DNA of 64,000 nucleotides from Oceanispirochaeta crateris (GCF_008329965.1 NZ_CP036150.1:310001-374000); one strand, 5' to 3'. Counted from the first letter of the stretch, positions 35,930 through 45,210 are shown. Numbers and translations: made by a program. Notes: a model not told the origin generated them from the letters alone.

Positions 35930-36949
35930 TTATTTACCTATATTTTGAATCTGTTCATAAAGGTCGAGATCCCAAGTGGATGTCATCTTCTTATCATTCA
36001 GATAAACACCTTGAACATGAGAGCTAAACGCTTCTTTATCAGCTTCAACAACTGTGAGCCCTTCGGATCTGAAGAATTCTACCAAAGATTTTTCAGCTTC
36101 AATGTTTTGTGAATCGCACAGCTGCTTCGCTTCTTCAATGGCGGAAATAACTTCATCATGATAGGGAGTCAGTTCTTTCCATTTTTTTTCAGAAATCGTT
36201 GGCCATACTGTATCGATTACATGATTTGTAAGGCTGATACTCTTGGTTACTTCATAAAATTTAGCATTCTTTACAGTGGGGAGTGGATTGTCTTGACCAT
36301 CAACTGTCCCAGTTTTTAAAGCAAGGTATAATTCGGAAAAACTGAGAGGGGTAGCGCTCGCTCCCATCGCTTTACCGAGAAAAAGCCAAGCTGCGGAATT
36401 GGGCATTCTCAACTTAACACCTTTGAGGTCTGCAGGAGTTTTCACTACTCTGCCAATGTCTCTCAGGTTGATCTGTCTAGCTCCCAGATAGAATACATCG
36501 ATAGGAACAATGCCTAGTTCATCCTGAACAGATGATAATATTTTGTCACCGATTTCTCCATCATATACTTTGCGCATATGGTCATAGTCTTTGAAAATAT
36601 AACCAGATGTTAGCATTGAGAATGAAGGAATATAATCTGCTAGTGTGTTGGCAGATACATAGGCCATATCCAGATTACCCTGAAGCAATGAGGCAAATTC
36701 TTCTTCACTTGAAAAAAGTGAAGCAGAATGAAAAACTTCCACTTGAACTTTTCCCTCTGTCAATTCTTCAAGGACTTCTTCAAATTTGTATAAAGCATTT
36801 GTATGGGCATCATTGGGTACAGAAATAGTATTCACTTTAATCGTTACCACTTTATCCTCTGAGCCAGTTCCTTCTGACTGGCCATTTGCAAAAGCCATTC
36901 CAGATAGTGCTACAAAAAACATTAGAATAGAAATCAATCGTTTAGTCAT
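35930..36949 (-). CDS. TRAP transporter substrate-binding protein, DctP
   Basis: The protein has 339 residues. A signal peptide ends GMAFA before a mature N-terminus NGQSEGTG, without a lipobox Cys. The DctP family core is clear: ADLKGVKLRMPNSAAWL includes the Arg that binds the ligand carboxylate, and ELYLALKTGTVDGQDNPL is the family signature loop. It captures a carboxylate or sugar acid in the periplasm and hands it to DctQM. AAAGGAG lies five bases before the ATG. A good promoter lies upstream, and a GntR-LacI regulator is transcribed divergently. Confidence 0.93.
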   Translation of the reverse strand: MTKRLISILMFFVALSGMAFANGQSEGTGSEDKVVTIKVNTISVPNDAHTNALYKFEEVLEELTEGKVQVEVFHSASLFSSEEEFASLLQGNLDMAYVSANTLADYIPSFSMLTSGYIFKDYDHMRKVYDGEIGDKILSSVQDELGIVPIDVFYLGARQINLRDIGRVVKTPADLKGVKLRMPNSAAWLFLGKAMGASATPLSFSELYLALKTGTVDGQDNPLPTVKNAKFYEVTKSISLTNHVIDTVWPTISEKKWKELTPYHDEVISAIEEAKQLCDSQNIEAEKSLVEFFRSEGLTVVEADKEAFSSHVQGVYLNDKKMTSTWDLDLYEQIQNIGK

Positions 36950-36986
36950 TTTGTCTCCTTTGTTATGTTCTAATAATATTTGAAAT

Positions 36987-37015
36987 ATATTATTGTATAT
37001 TTAACTACCTGTCAA
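36987..37015 (-). promoter_or_regulatory. Sigma-70-type promoter of TRAP operon
   Basis: On the minus strand a perfect TTGACA (37015-37010) is followed by a 17-base spacer and TAATAT (36992-36987). The start codon of dctP is about 37 bases further on, with its ribosome site between. Confidence 0.65.
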
Positions 37016-37112
37016 ACTATATTTAATAATAAAAATACACTAAAATTAACAGTAAAATATATTTTATAGCGTATATTCTTGAATTTAAATCCTATTTGTG
37101 ATAATTAAAATC

Positions 37113-38216
37113 ATGGCCCATTTCAAATATCAGATAGTTTATGAATCTATATTGGATGAAATTCGTTCGGGAAAGATAAAGCCTGGAGAAAAGCTATCGG
37201 ATATAGATGACTTAAAAGAAATGCACAAAACCAGCTCCATCACCATTAATCGTGCTCTAAATGAGCTTCAGATCAATGGATATATAGAACGAATAAAAGG
37301 AACTGGCAGCTTTGTTAGTCATAAAAATGATAAAAATGAAGTACATGTAGAGACGGCTTCACAATTTTCAGGGCAGTTTATTTCTTGTATCATACCCTTT
37401 GATTCAAATCATAATAGTTTTCTGCAAGGTGTAGAGCAGGTATCGAGGCAAAGGAATTTGATGTTTACAATACATAATTCCCAGTTCTCAGCCAAACTTG
37501 AGCGGGATATCCTCTGTGATGTTCGGAGGAAAGGAGCCGCAGGTATAATCATTTACCCCGTTTCAGATACGGAGAACCTCGATCTTTATACCAAAATGCT
37601 GCAGGACGACTATCCCTTTGTCGTGATTGATAGGAAGTTAAAGTCTTTAGAGCACTCTTTTGTAAGTAGCTCAAATACGAAATCATTTTACGATATAACT
37701 GAATATCTTATAAATAAGAATCATAGGAAAATAGGCTTTATTGCTGGAAAAATGACTCTCAGTTCTACGTCAGAACGTTTTCAAGGGTACTGCCGGGCAC
37801 TCTCTGATGCAGGGATTGAAGTCGATAAGCGCTTGGTTAAGGAGAATTTTTTTGTTCAGACATCTCAACCTAATGGTGCTGAAATCCAGAAATTAATTAA
37901 ACAATTAATCTCTTCACCTCTCAATATTACGGCTTTGGCCTGTGCAAATGATTTTATAGCATCAATGATTATACAACAATCAACGGCTTTGGGGATTAAG
38001 ATACCTCAAGATCTTTCCATAACGGGTTTTGATAATTTGGATTTCACACCCTACCTTAACCCTCCACTGACTACTATCTCACATCCTTTTATAGATATTG
38101 GAAAAGAAGCGGCTGATCTACTAGCTGATATGATACAAAATCAAAGAATCGTTATAAAGACAGCCCGTTTCCCAGCACTCATTATAGAACGAGAATCTGT
38201 TTCTTGTTTAAAATAA
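37113..38216 (+). CDS. GntR-LacI hybrid transcriptional regulator (R1)
   Basis: The protein has about 367 residues. The N-terminal winged helix-turn-helix is of GntR type (KISHKTS-like region: ILDEIRSGKIKPGEKLSD then TSSITINRALNELQINGYIE, RIKGTGSFV). From about residue 80 on there is a LacI-type periplasmic-binding-fold sensor (IIIYPVSDTENLD, KIGFIAGKMTLSSTSERFQG, ISITGFDNLDFTPYL-like end). This is the AraR-like design. It is divergent from the TRAP-aldolase-GH38 operon and probably controls it in response to a sugar. The ATG at 37113 is used; a GTG at 37098 is also open, and neither has a clear ribosome site. Confidence 0.85.
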   Translation: MAHFKYQIVYESILDEIRSGKIKPGEKLSDIDDLKEMHKTSSITINRALNELQINGYIERIKGTGSFVSHKNDKNEVHVETASQFSGQFISCIIPFDSNHNSFLQGVEQVSRQRNLMFTIHNSQFSAKLERDILCDVRRKGAAGIIIYPVSDTENLDLYTKMLQDDYPFVVIDRKLKSLEHSFVSSSNTKSFYDITEYLINKNHRKIGFIAGKMTLSSTSERFQGYCRALSDAGIEVDKRLVKENFFVQTSQPNGAEIQKLIKQLISSPLNITALACANDFIASMIIQQSTALGIKIPQDLSITGFDNLDFTPYLNPPLTTISHPFIDIGKEAADLLADMIQNQRIVIKTARFPALIIERESVSCLK

Positions 38217-38251
38217 TCAGTGGGAGGCTCTAATAAATGGATATTCTGTCT

Positions 38252-39379
38252 TTATATACTCCGAACTGAGGTTCCCTCTATGAAGGTACAGGGTACCAAA
38301 ATCTTTTCACTTTTTTCAACTCCCTTCATGGCTTTCATAAGGAGTGAAAAAACTTCTTGTGCAATCTTTGCTTCATCCTGCATTACATAGGTCAGGGCGG
38401 GAGTGTTTTCAACAGAGTATCCAGGTCCATCGAATCCTACCAAAGAAATGTCATCAGGAATGGAAAGGCCCATTTCTGAAATTGCAGATATCAGATATTG
38501 GGTGAACAAATATTCCATGGTCACAACAGCCGTGATTTCTCTGTTTTGTGTCAAAAACTCTTTTATTAGCTCAATATTGTGAACAAACAGATTTTTTGAA
38601 TAGTACTCAACCTTTTTAAAAGACGTATACCAGTAGTTTTTATTCACTGGCAGACCTCTTTCTGCGTAGGCATTGATGACACCGTTATAGCGTTCGGTAA
38701 GGGTGCTCGTACTATTAATCTTCCTGGAAAAGACGGCTATATTTTTATGGTTGTGCTCGAAGAGATAATTGACGGCAGTAAAAGTCGCTTTTTCATTATC
38801 AGAAACAACATTAGAACAATTACCAAGATCTCTTAGGTATCTATCTACTAGGACAATTGGAAATTTCTTCATAACAAGACTCAGAATCTCTGTTGAGAAG
38901 TTTTCGTCATCTACGGGAGATATGATTATTCCATCAACTTTTTGTTCTATAAAACTCTTTAGTAAGCGAGATTCTTTTTCGGCATTCTGATCCGATATTC
39001 CAAGTAGGAGAGAGAACCACTTGGCGTAGAGAAGGTCTTCCAGGGTAGATAATAGAGTATGTCCAAAGCTATCCTGTATACCGGATATAATAAAACCAAT
39101 TCGCTTTGTCTTGCTGTGCTGGTCAATTTTCTGATTTATGGTTTTTTCGACACCATCCTCTGAAATGAAAGAGCCAAGACCGGGCACTCTATTCACAATT
39201 CCCTGCTCACTTAGCATATTCAGGGCCTTGCGGGTTGTGATACGACTGACATTATATGATTCAGAAAGTTCAACCTCAGTAGGAATCTTATCGTTATTCT
39301 TGAAATCTCCACGATCAATTCTGTCCAGAAAGTCTTTGTAGATTTTTAGATACAAGGGTTCTCTAATATTTTGATTCAT
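38252..39379 (-). CDS. GntR-LacI hybrid transcriptional regulator (R2)
   Basis: The protein has 375 residues and the same two-part design as the neighbour. The GntR winged helix is EVELSESYNVSRITTRKALN then MLSEQGIVNRVPGLGSFI, followed by a LacI-type ligand domain (RIGFIISGIQDSFGHTLLS, ISLVGFDGPGYSVENTPAL). The HTH sequences of the two regulators differ, so they should bind different operators. It is divergent from the GH38-ABC-sulfatase operon, its likely target. It converges on R1 with a 35-base gap. The ATG at 39379 has no strong ribosome site. Confidence 0.88.
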   Translation of the reverse strand: MNQNIREPLYLKIYKDFLDRIDRGDFKNNDKIPTEVELSESYNVSRITTRKALNMLSEQGIVNRVPGLGSFISEDGVEKTINQKIDQHSKTKRIGFIISGIQDSFGHTLLSTLEDLLYAKWFSLLLGISDQNAEKESRLLKSFIEQKVDGIIISPVDDENFSTEILSLVMKKFPIVLVDRYLRDLGNCSNVVSDNEKATFTAVNYLFEHNHKNIAVFSRKINSTSTLTERYNGVINAYAERGLPVNKNYWYTSFKKVEYYSKNLFVHNIELIKEFLTQNREITAVVTMEYLFTQYLISAISEMGLSIPDDISLVGFDGPGYSVENTPALTYVMQDEAKIAQEVFSLLMKAMKGVEKSEKILVPCTFIEGTSVRSI

Positions 39380-39398
39380 TATTTAACTATATATCGCT

Positions 39399-39479
39399 TA
39401 TGACAAATTAACAATATTAATCAATGTATAAATGATATGCTATAATATGACAAATATAATGTGTTGTATTGTAACAATA
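39399..39479. promoter_or_regulatory. Candidate operators: direct repeat and dyad
   Basis: TATGACAAAT occurs at 39399-39408 and 39446-39455. A perfect odd-centred dyad TATTGT-A-ACAATA lies at 39467-39479, just upstream of the -35 of the GH38 operon. All lie in the gap between R2 and that operon and are good candidates for R2 binding. Confidence 0.45.
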
Positions 39480-39499
39480 TAGATGGTAAAAGAAATTTA

Positions 39500-39529
39500 T
39501 TGACATATAATGACTATTGAATACATAAT
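39500..39529 (+). promoter_or_regulatory. Sigma-70-type promoter of GH38-ABC-sulfatase operon
   Basis: A perfect TTGACA (39500-39505), an 18-base spacer and CATAAT (39524-39529). The predicted start of transcription is about 25 bases before the GTG start codon. Confidence 0.7.
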
Positions 39530-39560
39530 ATATATAACCTATAAAAATCTTGGAGATATT

Positions 39561-42044
39561 GTGAATAAAATCCATTTGGTAGGTAATGCCCATCTAGATC
39601 CTGTCTGGTTGTGGCGATGGCAGGAAGGTTATGCTGAGGTTAAGGCTACTTTTCGATCTGCCCTGGATCGTATGAAGGAATTTCCAGATTTCATTTTTAC
39701 ATGCGCCGGCGGAGCCTATTACAAATGGGTTGAAGAAAATGATCCTGCCATGTTTGAAGAGATTGTCATACGGGTCAATGAGAAGCGGTGGGTTCCTGTT
39801 GGAGGTTGGTGGATTCAGCCGGACTGCAATATTCCCTGTGGTGAGTCATTTATTCGTCAGGGGCTTATAGGGCAGCGGTACTTGCTTGAAAAATTCGGAT
39901 TCATTTCTGATGTTGGTTATAATGTCGATTCTTTTGGACATGATGGCATGCTGCCTCAAATTCTTGCGAAGTCAGGATTGGTAAATTATGTGTTTATGCG
40001 TCCTGATGTCAAAGAAAACGATGAGATTCCCTCTGTTCTCTTCCAATGGGAGAGTCCGGATGGATCCCAGGTCTGTTCTTTCAGAATCCCTGTTAGTTAT
40101 TCAGATTACATCGGGAGCACCAGGAACTGTTATGAAGAAAAACTTAGAATGGCCGCCGAGGAAGTCTCCCGCTTAGATATGGATCTCATGGAATTTTATG
40201 GTGTTGGGAATCATGGGGGAGGACCCACAGTCCGAACGATTAAGACCCTGCAAAAGGTGGGCGAGGAAATCGGAGATAAGGCTCAAATACTTTTCAGTAC
40301 ACCCTCAACATATTTTCATCAAATGAAGAAATCTAAACCGTCTTTAGAGGTCTATTCTTCGAGTCTCCGTCAGCATGCTCCCGGTTGTTATTCCAATCTT
40401 CTGTCTATTAAGAGGGGTAATCGTCAGGGTGAAAATGCCCTCTTGGCGGCGGAACGATTTTCTGTCTTATCCGGATGGCTCAGCGATCATGTGTTTCCGT
40501 CTGAGAGTTTACAAAGAGGGTGGGAAGGACTTCTGTTTAACCAATTTCATGACTTGTTGGGTGGCTGCAGCATTGAGAGAGCCTATCAGGATGCTGCTGC
40601 TTTGCATGGAGAAGTTTCGACAATTGCTTCAAGGGAAGAGAATATGGCTCTGCAGAAAATATCCTGGAAGATTGATACCTGGTGGATTAAAAAAGCAATG
40701 GGTAAAGACAAGCACTGGCAATCCTGGGAGCAGGATGATTTTGGTATTCCCGTGGTTGTATTTAATCCTCATTCATGGGAGTACAATGGCTACGTCACTA
40801 ATAAGATTTGCTGTTCCCGTGTCGAGGATGAGTCCGGACAGTTTGATCCGCATCAGATTATCCGGGGGGCATATAACAATAACAAGGATGAAAAGTGGGC
40901 CACTCTTTTTCCTGTTTCAATCCCCCCTCTGGGATACCGTGTTTACAGGCTTTATTTGACAAAGGAAAATCCGGAAATTAAGTCCTATGTCAATTCCATG
41001 AACATCACACAGCATTCTATTGAGAATCAGTACCTTGTGTTGAAATTTAATCCTGAAACAGGTTCTGTTTCCTCTCTGATCCGTAAAGAAACAGGGTTTG
41101 AATATATTTCGGGTGAAGCGTCTCTGGGTCTGGTTATTGATGATTCTCATTGTGATACCTGGGGCCATGGAGAGGACCGTTTTGATCTTGTAGAAGGCCG
41201 TTTTGGTCAGCCCGAATTTTCCATTATTGAAGAAGGTCCTCTGAGGTGCTGTCTCAGGGTTGTCACCAAGTATGGTCAATCTAAGATGGTTCTGGACTAT
41301 TATTTAACAGAGGATGGCCATGATATAACGGTGCGGGGCAGAGTCCTCTGGCTTGAAAAATACAGAATGCTGAAGATAGCATTTCCGGTGAAAATGATAA
41401 ATTCTGAATGCCTTCAGTCTCTCACTTTCGGATATGACAGAACGAATGCAGATGGCAAGGAAAAGGTTGGACAAAAATGGGTTGCACTTCGGGGGGAAGA
41501 TCCTCTAGGACGTATGGGAATCCTCGCCATAGCAAATGATGGTTTTCCTGCCCATTCATTTCAAGATGATGAGGTTAGGTTAACCATTTTACGCAGCCCG
41601 GAATATGCAGATCATATGGGAGAGAAGGATGGCTTTATTCCCAATATCGATATGGGCACTCATAGTTTTTCTTATGCTCTGATTCCATCTGACGCCGCAG
41701 AGGTTGAGAGTGAGTTCGTTTCCATATTCAGAGGGGCAGAGGAACTGAATCTTGATCCGACGGTCATTACGGAAACCTACCATAAAGGAACTTTACCCCT
41801 CATTCAGGATGGAATAGCGATTAGCAATGAAAATGTTTTTTCTTCGGCATTAAAAGAATCCTGGGACAAGTCGGGATACATCCTTCGTTGCAGTGAAATA
41901 TCTGGCCTTGTGTCTGATACAACCATAGAGTTGCCACTGTTGGGGGTACGGTTTGATGCCTCTTTTACTCCATTTGAGTTGAAGACATTCAAAATCTCCA
42001 AGAAGGATAAAAGAGTTCAGGAAGTGAACCTCATAGAATTATGA
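39561..42044 (+). CDS. GH38 alpha-mannosidase, short form (operon B)
   Basis: The protein has 827 residues. Catalytic marks: HLVGNAHLDPVWLWRW (zinc His-x-Asp), GYNVDSFGHDGMLPQI (nucleophile Asp) and FNQFHDLLGGCSI (zinc His). It is clearly paralogous to the GH38 at 30532-33042 over its whole length, sharing runs such as GYNVDSFGH and FYGVGNHGGGPT. It has no signal peptide, so it is cytoplasmic. The start is GTG at 39561, with GGAG about five bases upstream; the longer frame from 39510 overlaps the promoter and is rejected. It is the first gene of an operon with a sugar ABC importer and two sulfatases. Confidence 0.93.
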   Translation: MNKIHLVGNAHLDPVWLWRWQEGYAEVKATFRSALDRMKEFPDFIFTCAGGAYYKWVEENDPAMFEEIVIRVNEKRWVPVGGWWIQPDCNIPCGESFIRQGLIGQRYLLEKFGFISDVGYNVDSFGHDGMLPQILAKSGLVNYVFMRPDVKENDEIPSVLFQWESPDGSQVCSFRIPVSYSDYIGSTRNCYEEKLRMAAEEVSRLDMDLMEFYGVGNHGGGPTVRTIKTLQKVGEEIGDKAQILFSTPSTYFHQMKKSKPSLEVYSSSLRQHAPGCYSNLLSIKRGNRQGENALLAAERFSVLSGWLSDHVFPSESLQRGWEGLLFNQFHDLLGGCSIERAYQDAAALHGEVSTIASREENMALQKISWKIDTWWIKKAMGKDKHWQSWEQDDFGIPVVVFNPHSWEYNGYVTNKICCSRVEDESGQFDPHQIIRGAYNNNKDEKWATLFPVSIPPLGYRVYRLYLTKENPEIKSYVNSMNITQHSIENQYLVLKFNPETGSVSSLIRKETGFEYISGEASLGLVIDDSHCDTWGHGEDRFDLVEGRFGQPEFSIIEEGPLRCCLRVVTKYGQSKMVLDYYLTEDGHDITVRGRVLWLEKYRMLKIAFPVKMINSECLQSLTFGYDRTNADGKEKVGQKWVALRGEDPLGRMGILAIANDGFPAHSFQDDEVRLTILRSPEYADHMGEKDGFIPNIDMGTHSFSYALIPSDAAEVESEFVSIFRGAEELNLDPTVITETYHKGTLPLIQDGIAISNENVFSSALKESWDKSGYILRCSEISGLVSDTTIELPLLGVRFDASFTPFELKTFKISKKDKRVQEVNLIEL

Positions 42045-42083
42045 AGACTGGGGGATTCCCCCATAAAAAAACAGGAGGATTAT

Positions 42084-43433
42084 ATGAGAAAGATTTGTTT
42101 AGCGGTCATCTTGAGTATTTTGGTTATGCCGTTAATGGCCAATGGAACCAGTGAAGTTTCGACTGAGCCTCAGGCTACAGCACAGTTTGTCGGGAATGCC
42201 GCAGCTGACGAGGCTAAGACTGTGAATGGAACCATTGGATTTTGGAGTTCCATGGCAGCAACATCCGATGCTGAAAGAGCATTGGTTGAAGAGTTGTCCC
42301 TGGAGTGGGCGAACAAGCATCCTGACCAGAAGGTCGAGATTCAGGTCATTCCCGGAGATGCAATCAATCAGACTATGAGTAAATTGCTCACTGCAGCCGC
42401 AGCCGGCAATGCTCCCGATTTTGCTCAGGTGGACTCCTTCTGGATCGGGAATTTCATGGACGCCGGTGCTATCAAACCCATTGATCAATTTATTCCCGAA
42501 GGAGAGAGTGACCAGTTCTTCGATTTTACAAAGAAGGTCACACAGAGAAATGGAAAACAGTATGCTCTTTGGGCAGAGACAGACGCACGTCTGCTGTATT
42601 ACCGGAAAGATTTAATCAGTGAAGCTCCCCGTACATGGGGCGATGTGATTGAGACAGCCCTCATGGTTAAGGAAAAGAATGGTATTCATGGATATCTTAC
42701 TCCAGGAAAAGCAGAGGGTCTGACGAACGATTCATTCTTACCGTATTTCTGGGCTCAAGGTGGACAGTTGTTCGATCCTGATCAGGATTGGAAACCCGTG
42801 ATGGGAGAGGGGCAGAACCGGGATGCTATGATCAAGGCTTTCTCTTTCCTTGAAGAACTCATCGATACAGAAGCCATGCCCCGCGATATTGCCGGTATGA
42901 GTCATCCTCAATTGCTGGCAGAAGCAAGGGCTGATAATGTGGGTATGATGATCACCGGTTCCTGGGTTTTGCCACAGATGATGAGTCTCATCCCTGATGC
43001 TGAGAGCAAATGGGGCTACACCTCTTATCCTCAGGAAAAGGCAGATCAATATTCTAACACCAATGGTGGTTGGGCTTGGGTCTTCTTTTCTGAAGATGAT
43101 GCCAAAAGAAAAATAGCCTTCGACTTTGTTTGGGATACGGCGATTTCCAAATCTGCTATGTCCCGTCGATGTGCGGCCTATGGCTACCTTCCAACCAGAG
43201 CCGATGTATATGAGGATGACTTTTACAAAAATAACGTGTTCTTTGATTTTTTGAAAGAAGAACTCAATAATGGAAACAGCCGTCCTCCAACATCTTTGTA
43301 TCCAACAATTTCCACCTATATTCAGGAAATCGGAAGTGAAATCATTATTGGAGATATGGATCCGGAAACCGCTGTAGATGAAATCTACAAAAAGTCTATG
43401 GCGGCCTGGAAAGAAGCCCAAAGTCGAAAATAG
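42084..43433 (+). CDS. Sugar ABC transporter substrate-binding protein (operon B)
   Basis: The protein has 449 residues. A signal peptide ends VMPLMA before NGTSEVST, with no lipobox. It is a family 1 extracellular sugar-binding protein (GFWSSMAATSDAERALVEEL near the start of the body, TNGGWAWVFFSEDD near the C-terminal third). A perfect AGGAGG lies five bases before the ATG. Given the mannosidase before it and the sulfatases after it, the ligand is probably a sulfated mannose-containing oligosaccharide. That is an inference from context only. Confidence 0.9.
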   Translation: MRKICLAVILSILVMPLMANGTSEVSTEPQATAQFVGNAAADEAKTVNGTIGFWSSMAATSDAERALVEELSLEWANKHPDQKVEIQVIPGDAINQTMSKLLTAAAAGNAPDFAQVDSFWIGNFMDAGAIKPIDQFIPEGESDQFFDFTKKVTQRNGKQYALWAETDARLLYYRKDLISEAPRTWGDVIETALMVKEKNGIHGYLTPGKAEGLTNDSFLPYFWAQGGQLFDPDQDWKPVMGEGQNRDAMIKAFSFLEELIDTEAMPRDIAGMSHPQLLAEARADNVGMMITGSWVLPQMMSLIPDAESKWGYTSYPQEKADQYSNTNGGWAWVFFSEDDAKRKIAFDFVWDTAISKSAMSRRCAAYGYLPTRADVYEDDFYKNNVFFDFLKEELNNGNSRPPTSLYPTISTYIQEIGSEIIIGDMDPETAVDEIYKKSMAAWKEAQSRK

Positions 43434-43447
43434 TCTAGTATAAAGAG

Positions 43448-43475
43448 GGTCTGCAGCCTAGCTGCAGGCCTTTTT
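43448..43475 (+). terminator. Intrinsic terminator/attenuator behind binding-protein gene
   Basis: A 9-bp stem (GGTCTGCAG with CTGCAGGCC, one G-U pair), a five-base loop and a TTTTT tail, 14 bases past the stop of the binding protein. The permease ribosome site follows at once, so partial read-through is required. Confidence 0.8.
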
Positions 43476-43485
43476 GGGAGTTTTA

Positions 43486-44349
43486 ATGAGTAATCATCGT
43501 CACATAGGACTCGTATGGCTTGGTCCTATGGTAGTTTTTCTTTTTTGTTTCTATTTGTTTCCACTCGTAGATGTGATTCGTTTGAGTCTGACGAATACCA
43601 CTATCGGTCAGAACAATTTTAGCTATACCCTGAACTCCTTTATCAGTGTATTGACAGACAAGAATTTACCTCATATTTTGATGAGAACATTAACTTTTGT
43701 ATTCTTTTCTGTTTTCTTTCAATTGCTTCTTGGTCTTCTGATCGGTTTGCTATTGGAAATGGACCTTCATGGAGCTATTTTATTAAAAATGTCCATGATC
43801 TTTGCATGGGTTGTTCCCGGTATTATTACAGGAATCATATGGGAAATTTTATACAGCACCAGTGACTGGGGTCTGGTAAACAACATCATCCAATCAGTAA
43901 CAGGAAAAAAAATCCCCTTTCTCTTCAACGCTAGATGGGCCATTATCGGGGCGATCATTGCCAATGTCTGGCGGGGAACCGGTTTCAGCGGTCTGATGCA
44001 ATATGCCGCCCTCAAGGGTATCAATCCTCAACTGTATGAAGCAGCCCGCATTGATGGGGCAGGGCAGTGGAAAATCTTTTCCATGGTGACCCTTCCGCTT
44101 TTAAAACCCATGATGCTCATCAATATTGTACTGATCACCATTGGTACAATGAACACCTATGATTCCATCTGGGCTCTAACTCGGGGTGGCCCAGGGAGCG
44201 CTACGACTGTTCTGGCTCTACAAACTTACAGAGCAACATTCGAATATTTGAGTCTGGGACAAGGAGCCGTTTATGCCCTCCTGATGGTGCTCAGTTCCTC
44301 CCTTTTGACTCTTATGTATATGAAGCTTCTCGGCAGCAAGGAGTCTTGA
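43486..44349 (+). CDS. Sugar ABC transporter permease (MalF/UgpA type)
   Basis: The protein has 287 residues, six helices, and an EAA loop EAARIDGAGQWKIFSM then VTLPLLKPMM. It is a CUT1-group permease. The ATG at 43486 has GGGAG five bases upstream; a TTG at 43474 is also open but overlaps the terminator tail. Its stop is two bases before the ATG of the second permease. Confidence 0.9.
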   Translation: MSNHRHIGLVWLGPMVVFLFCFYLFPLVDVIRLSLTNTTIGQNNFSYTLNSFISVLTDKNLPHILMRTLTFVFFSVFFQLLLGLLIGLLLEMDLHGAILLKMSMIFAWVVPGIITGIIWEILYSTSDWGLVNNIIQSVTGKKIPFLFNARWAIIGAIIANVWRGTGFSGLMQYAALKGINPQLYEAARIDGAGQWKIFSMVTLPLLKPMMLINIVLITIGTMNTYDSIWALTRGGPGSATTVLALQTYRATFEYLSLGQGAVYALLMVLSSSLLTLMYMKLLGSKES

Positions 44350-44351
44350 TC

Positions 44352-45197
44352 ATGATTAAACAACGTCCTTTAGGACTCACTATCGTAGCCTACGCGGGGT
44401 ATGTTTTACTCTTTTTATTCTTTATTCTACCGATCTTAACGATCCTGTCTTTGTCTTTAAAGACTCCTGCAGAGATCTTTTCTCCAGCCACAATCAGGAA
44501 TCTGATACCAGAAAACCCGACACTGGATAATTATAAGACAGTGATGGTGAATGTGAGAATGAATGTCTACATCTTGAATTCCGCTAAGTTGGTCATCTCT
44601 ACTGTTCTTGGTGTTCTCATCATCAGTTCCCTTTCTTCCTATGCTCTATCGCGTTTTCATTTCCGTAAAAAGAATCTGATGATTCTGATCATTCTGATGT
44701 TTCAGATGATTTCACCCATAGTCATCGGGATACCTCTCTACTGGTACTATTCCAGGCTTCATCTGTTGGATACTTATTTTGGATTGGCTATTGCTTATAT
44801 TGCCATTCAGTTGCCTTTTGCAACCTTCCTTTTGAAAGGAGTCTTTGATGGAATCCCTGTGGAAATGGATGAAGCGGCTAAAATTGACGGTTGCAGCCGT
44901 CTGATGACTCTTATAAAGGTCATTCTTCCTGTTTCTCTGCCAGGGATCGCCAGTGCTATTATTTTTCTGAGCATCAACGCTTGGTCTCAGTTTGTTCTTC
45001 CTTTTTTCCTACTGAATAAGGATCAAATGTACCCAGTCTCGGTAGGTATTCTACTCAGCCAGGGGACATTTAAAGACATCAGCACTCACTATGTGGCCGC
45101 CGCGAGTATGATTGGTTTACTGCCTGCTGTTATCCTTGTTCTCTTTTTGCAAAAATTTATCTTAAAGGCTCTACTGTCGGGTGCGGTTAAGGGTTGA
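44352..45197 (+). CDS. Sugar ABC transporter permease (MalG/UgpE type)
   Basis: The protein has 281 residues, six helices, and an EAA loop DEAAKIDGCSRLMTLIK then VILPVSLPGIA. AAGGAG lies eight bases before the ATG at 44352. It pairs with the preceding permease. No ATPase follows; the next gene is a sulfatase that starts 13 bases after this stop. A shared ATPase elsewhere in the genome must energise the system. Confidence 0.9.
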   Translation: MIKQRPLGLTIVAYAGYVLLFLFFILPILTILSLSLKTPAEIFSPATIRNLIPENPTLDNYKTVMVNVRMNVYILNSAKLVISTVLGVLIISSLSSYALSRFHFRKKNLMILIILMFQMISPIVIGIPLYWYYSRLHLLDTYFGLAIAYIAIQLPFATFLLKGVFDGIPVEMDEAAKIDGCSRLMTLIKVILPVSLPGIASAIIFLSINAWSQFVLPFFLLNKDQMYPVSVGILLSQGTFKDISTHYVAAASMIGLLPAVILVLFLQKFILKALLSGAVKG

Positions 45198-45210
45198 AGG
45201 GGCCGTATAC

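Noticed and set aside
34068-36949. Calling the TRAP system a sialic acid transporter (SiaPQM) with NanA
   Set aside because: DctQ and DctM are separate genes, the aldolase lacks the GSTGE loop of NanA, and no nanK, nanE or nagA-type genes are present.
39510-39560. Longer start for the GH38 of operon B
   Set aside because: It would place the start codon inside the -35/-10 promoter; the GTG at 39561 has a ribosome site and aligns with the paralogue start.
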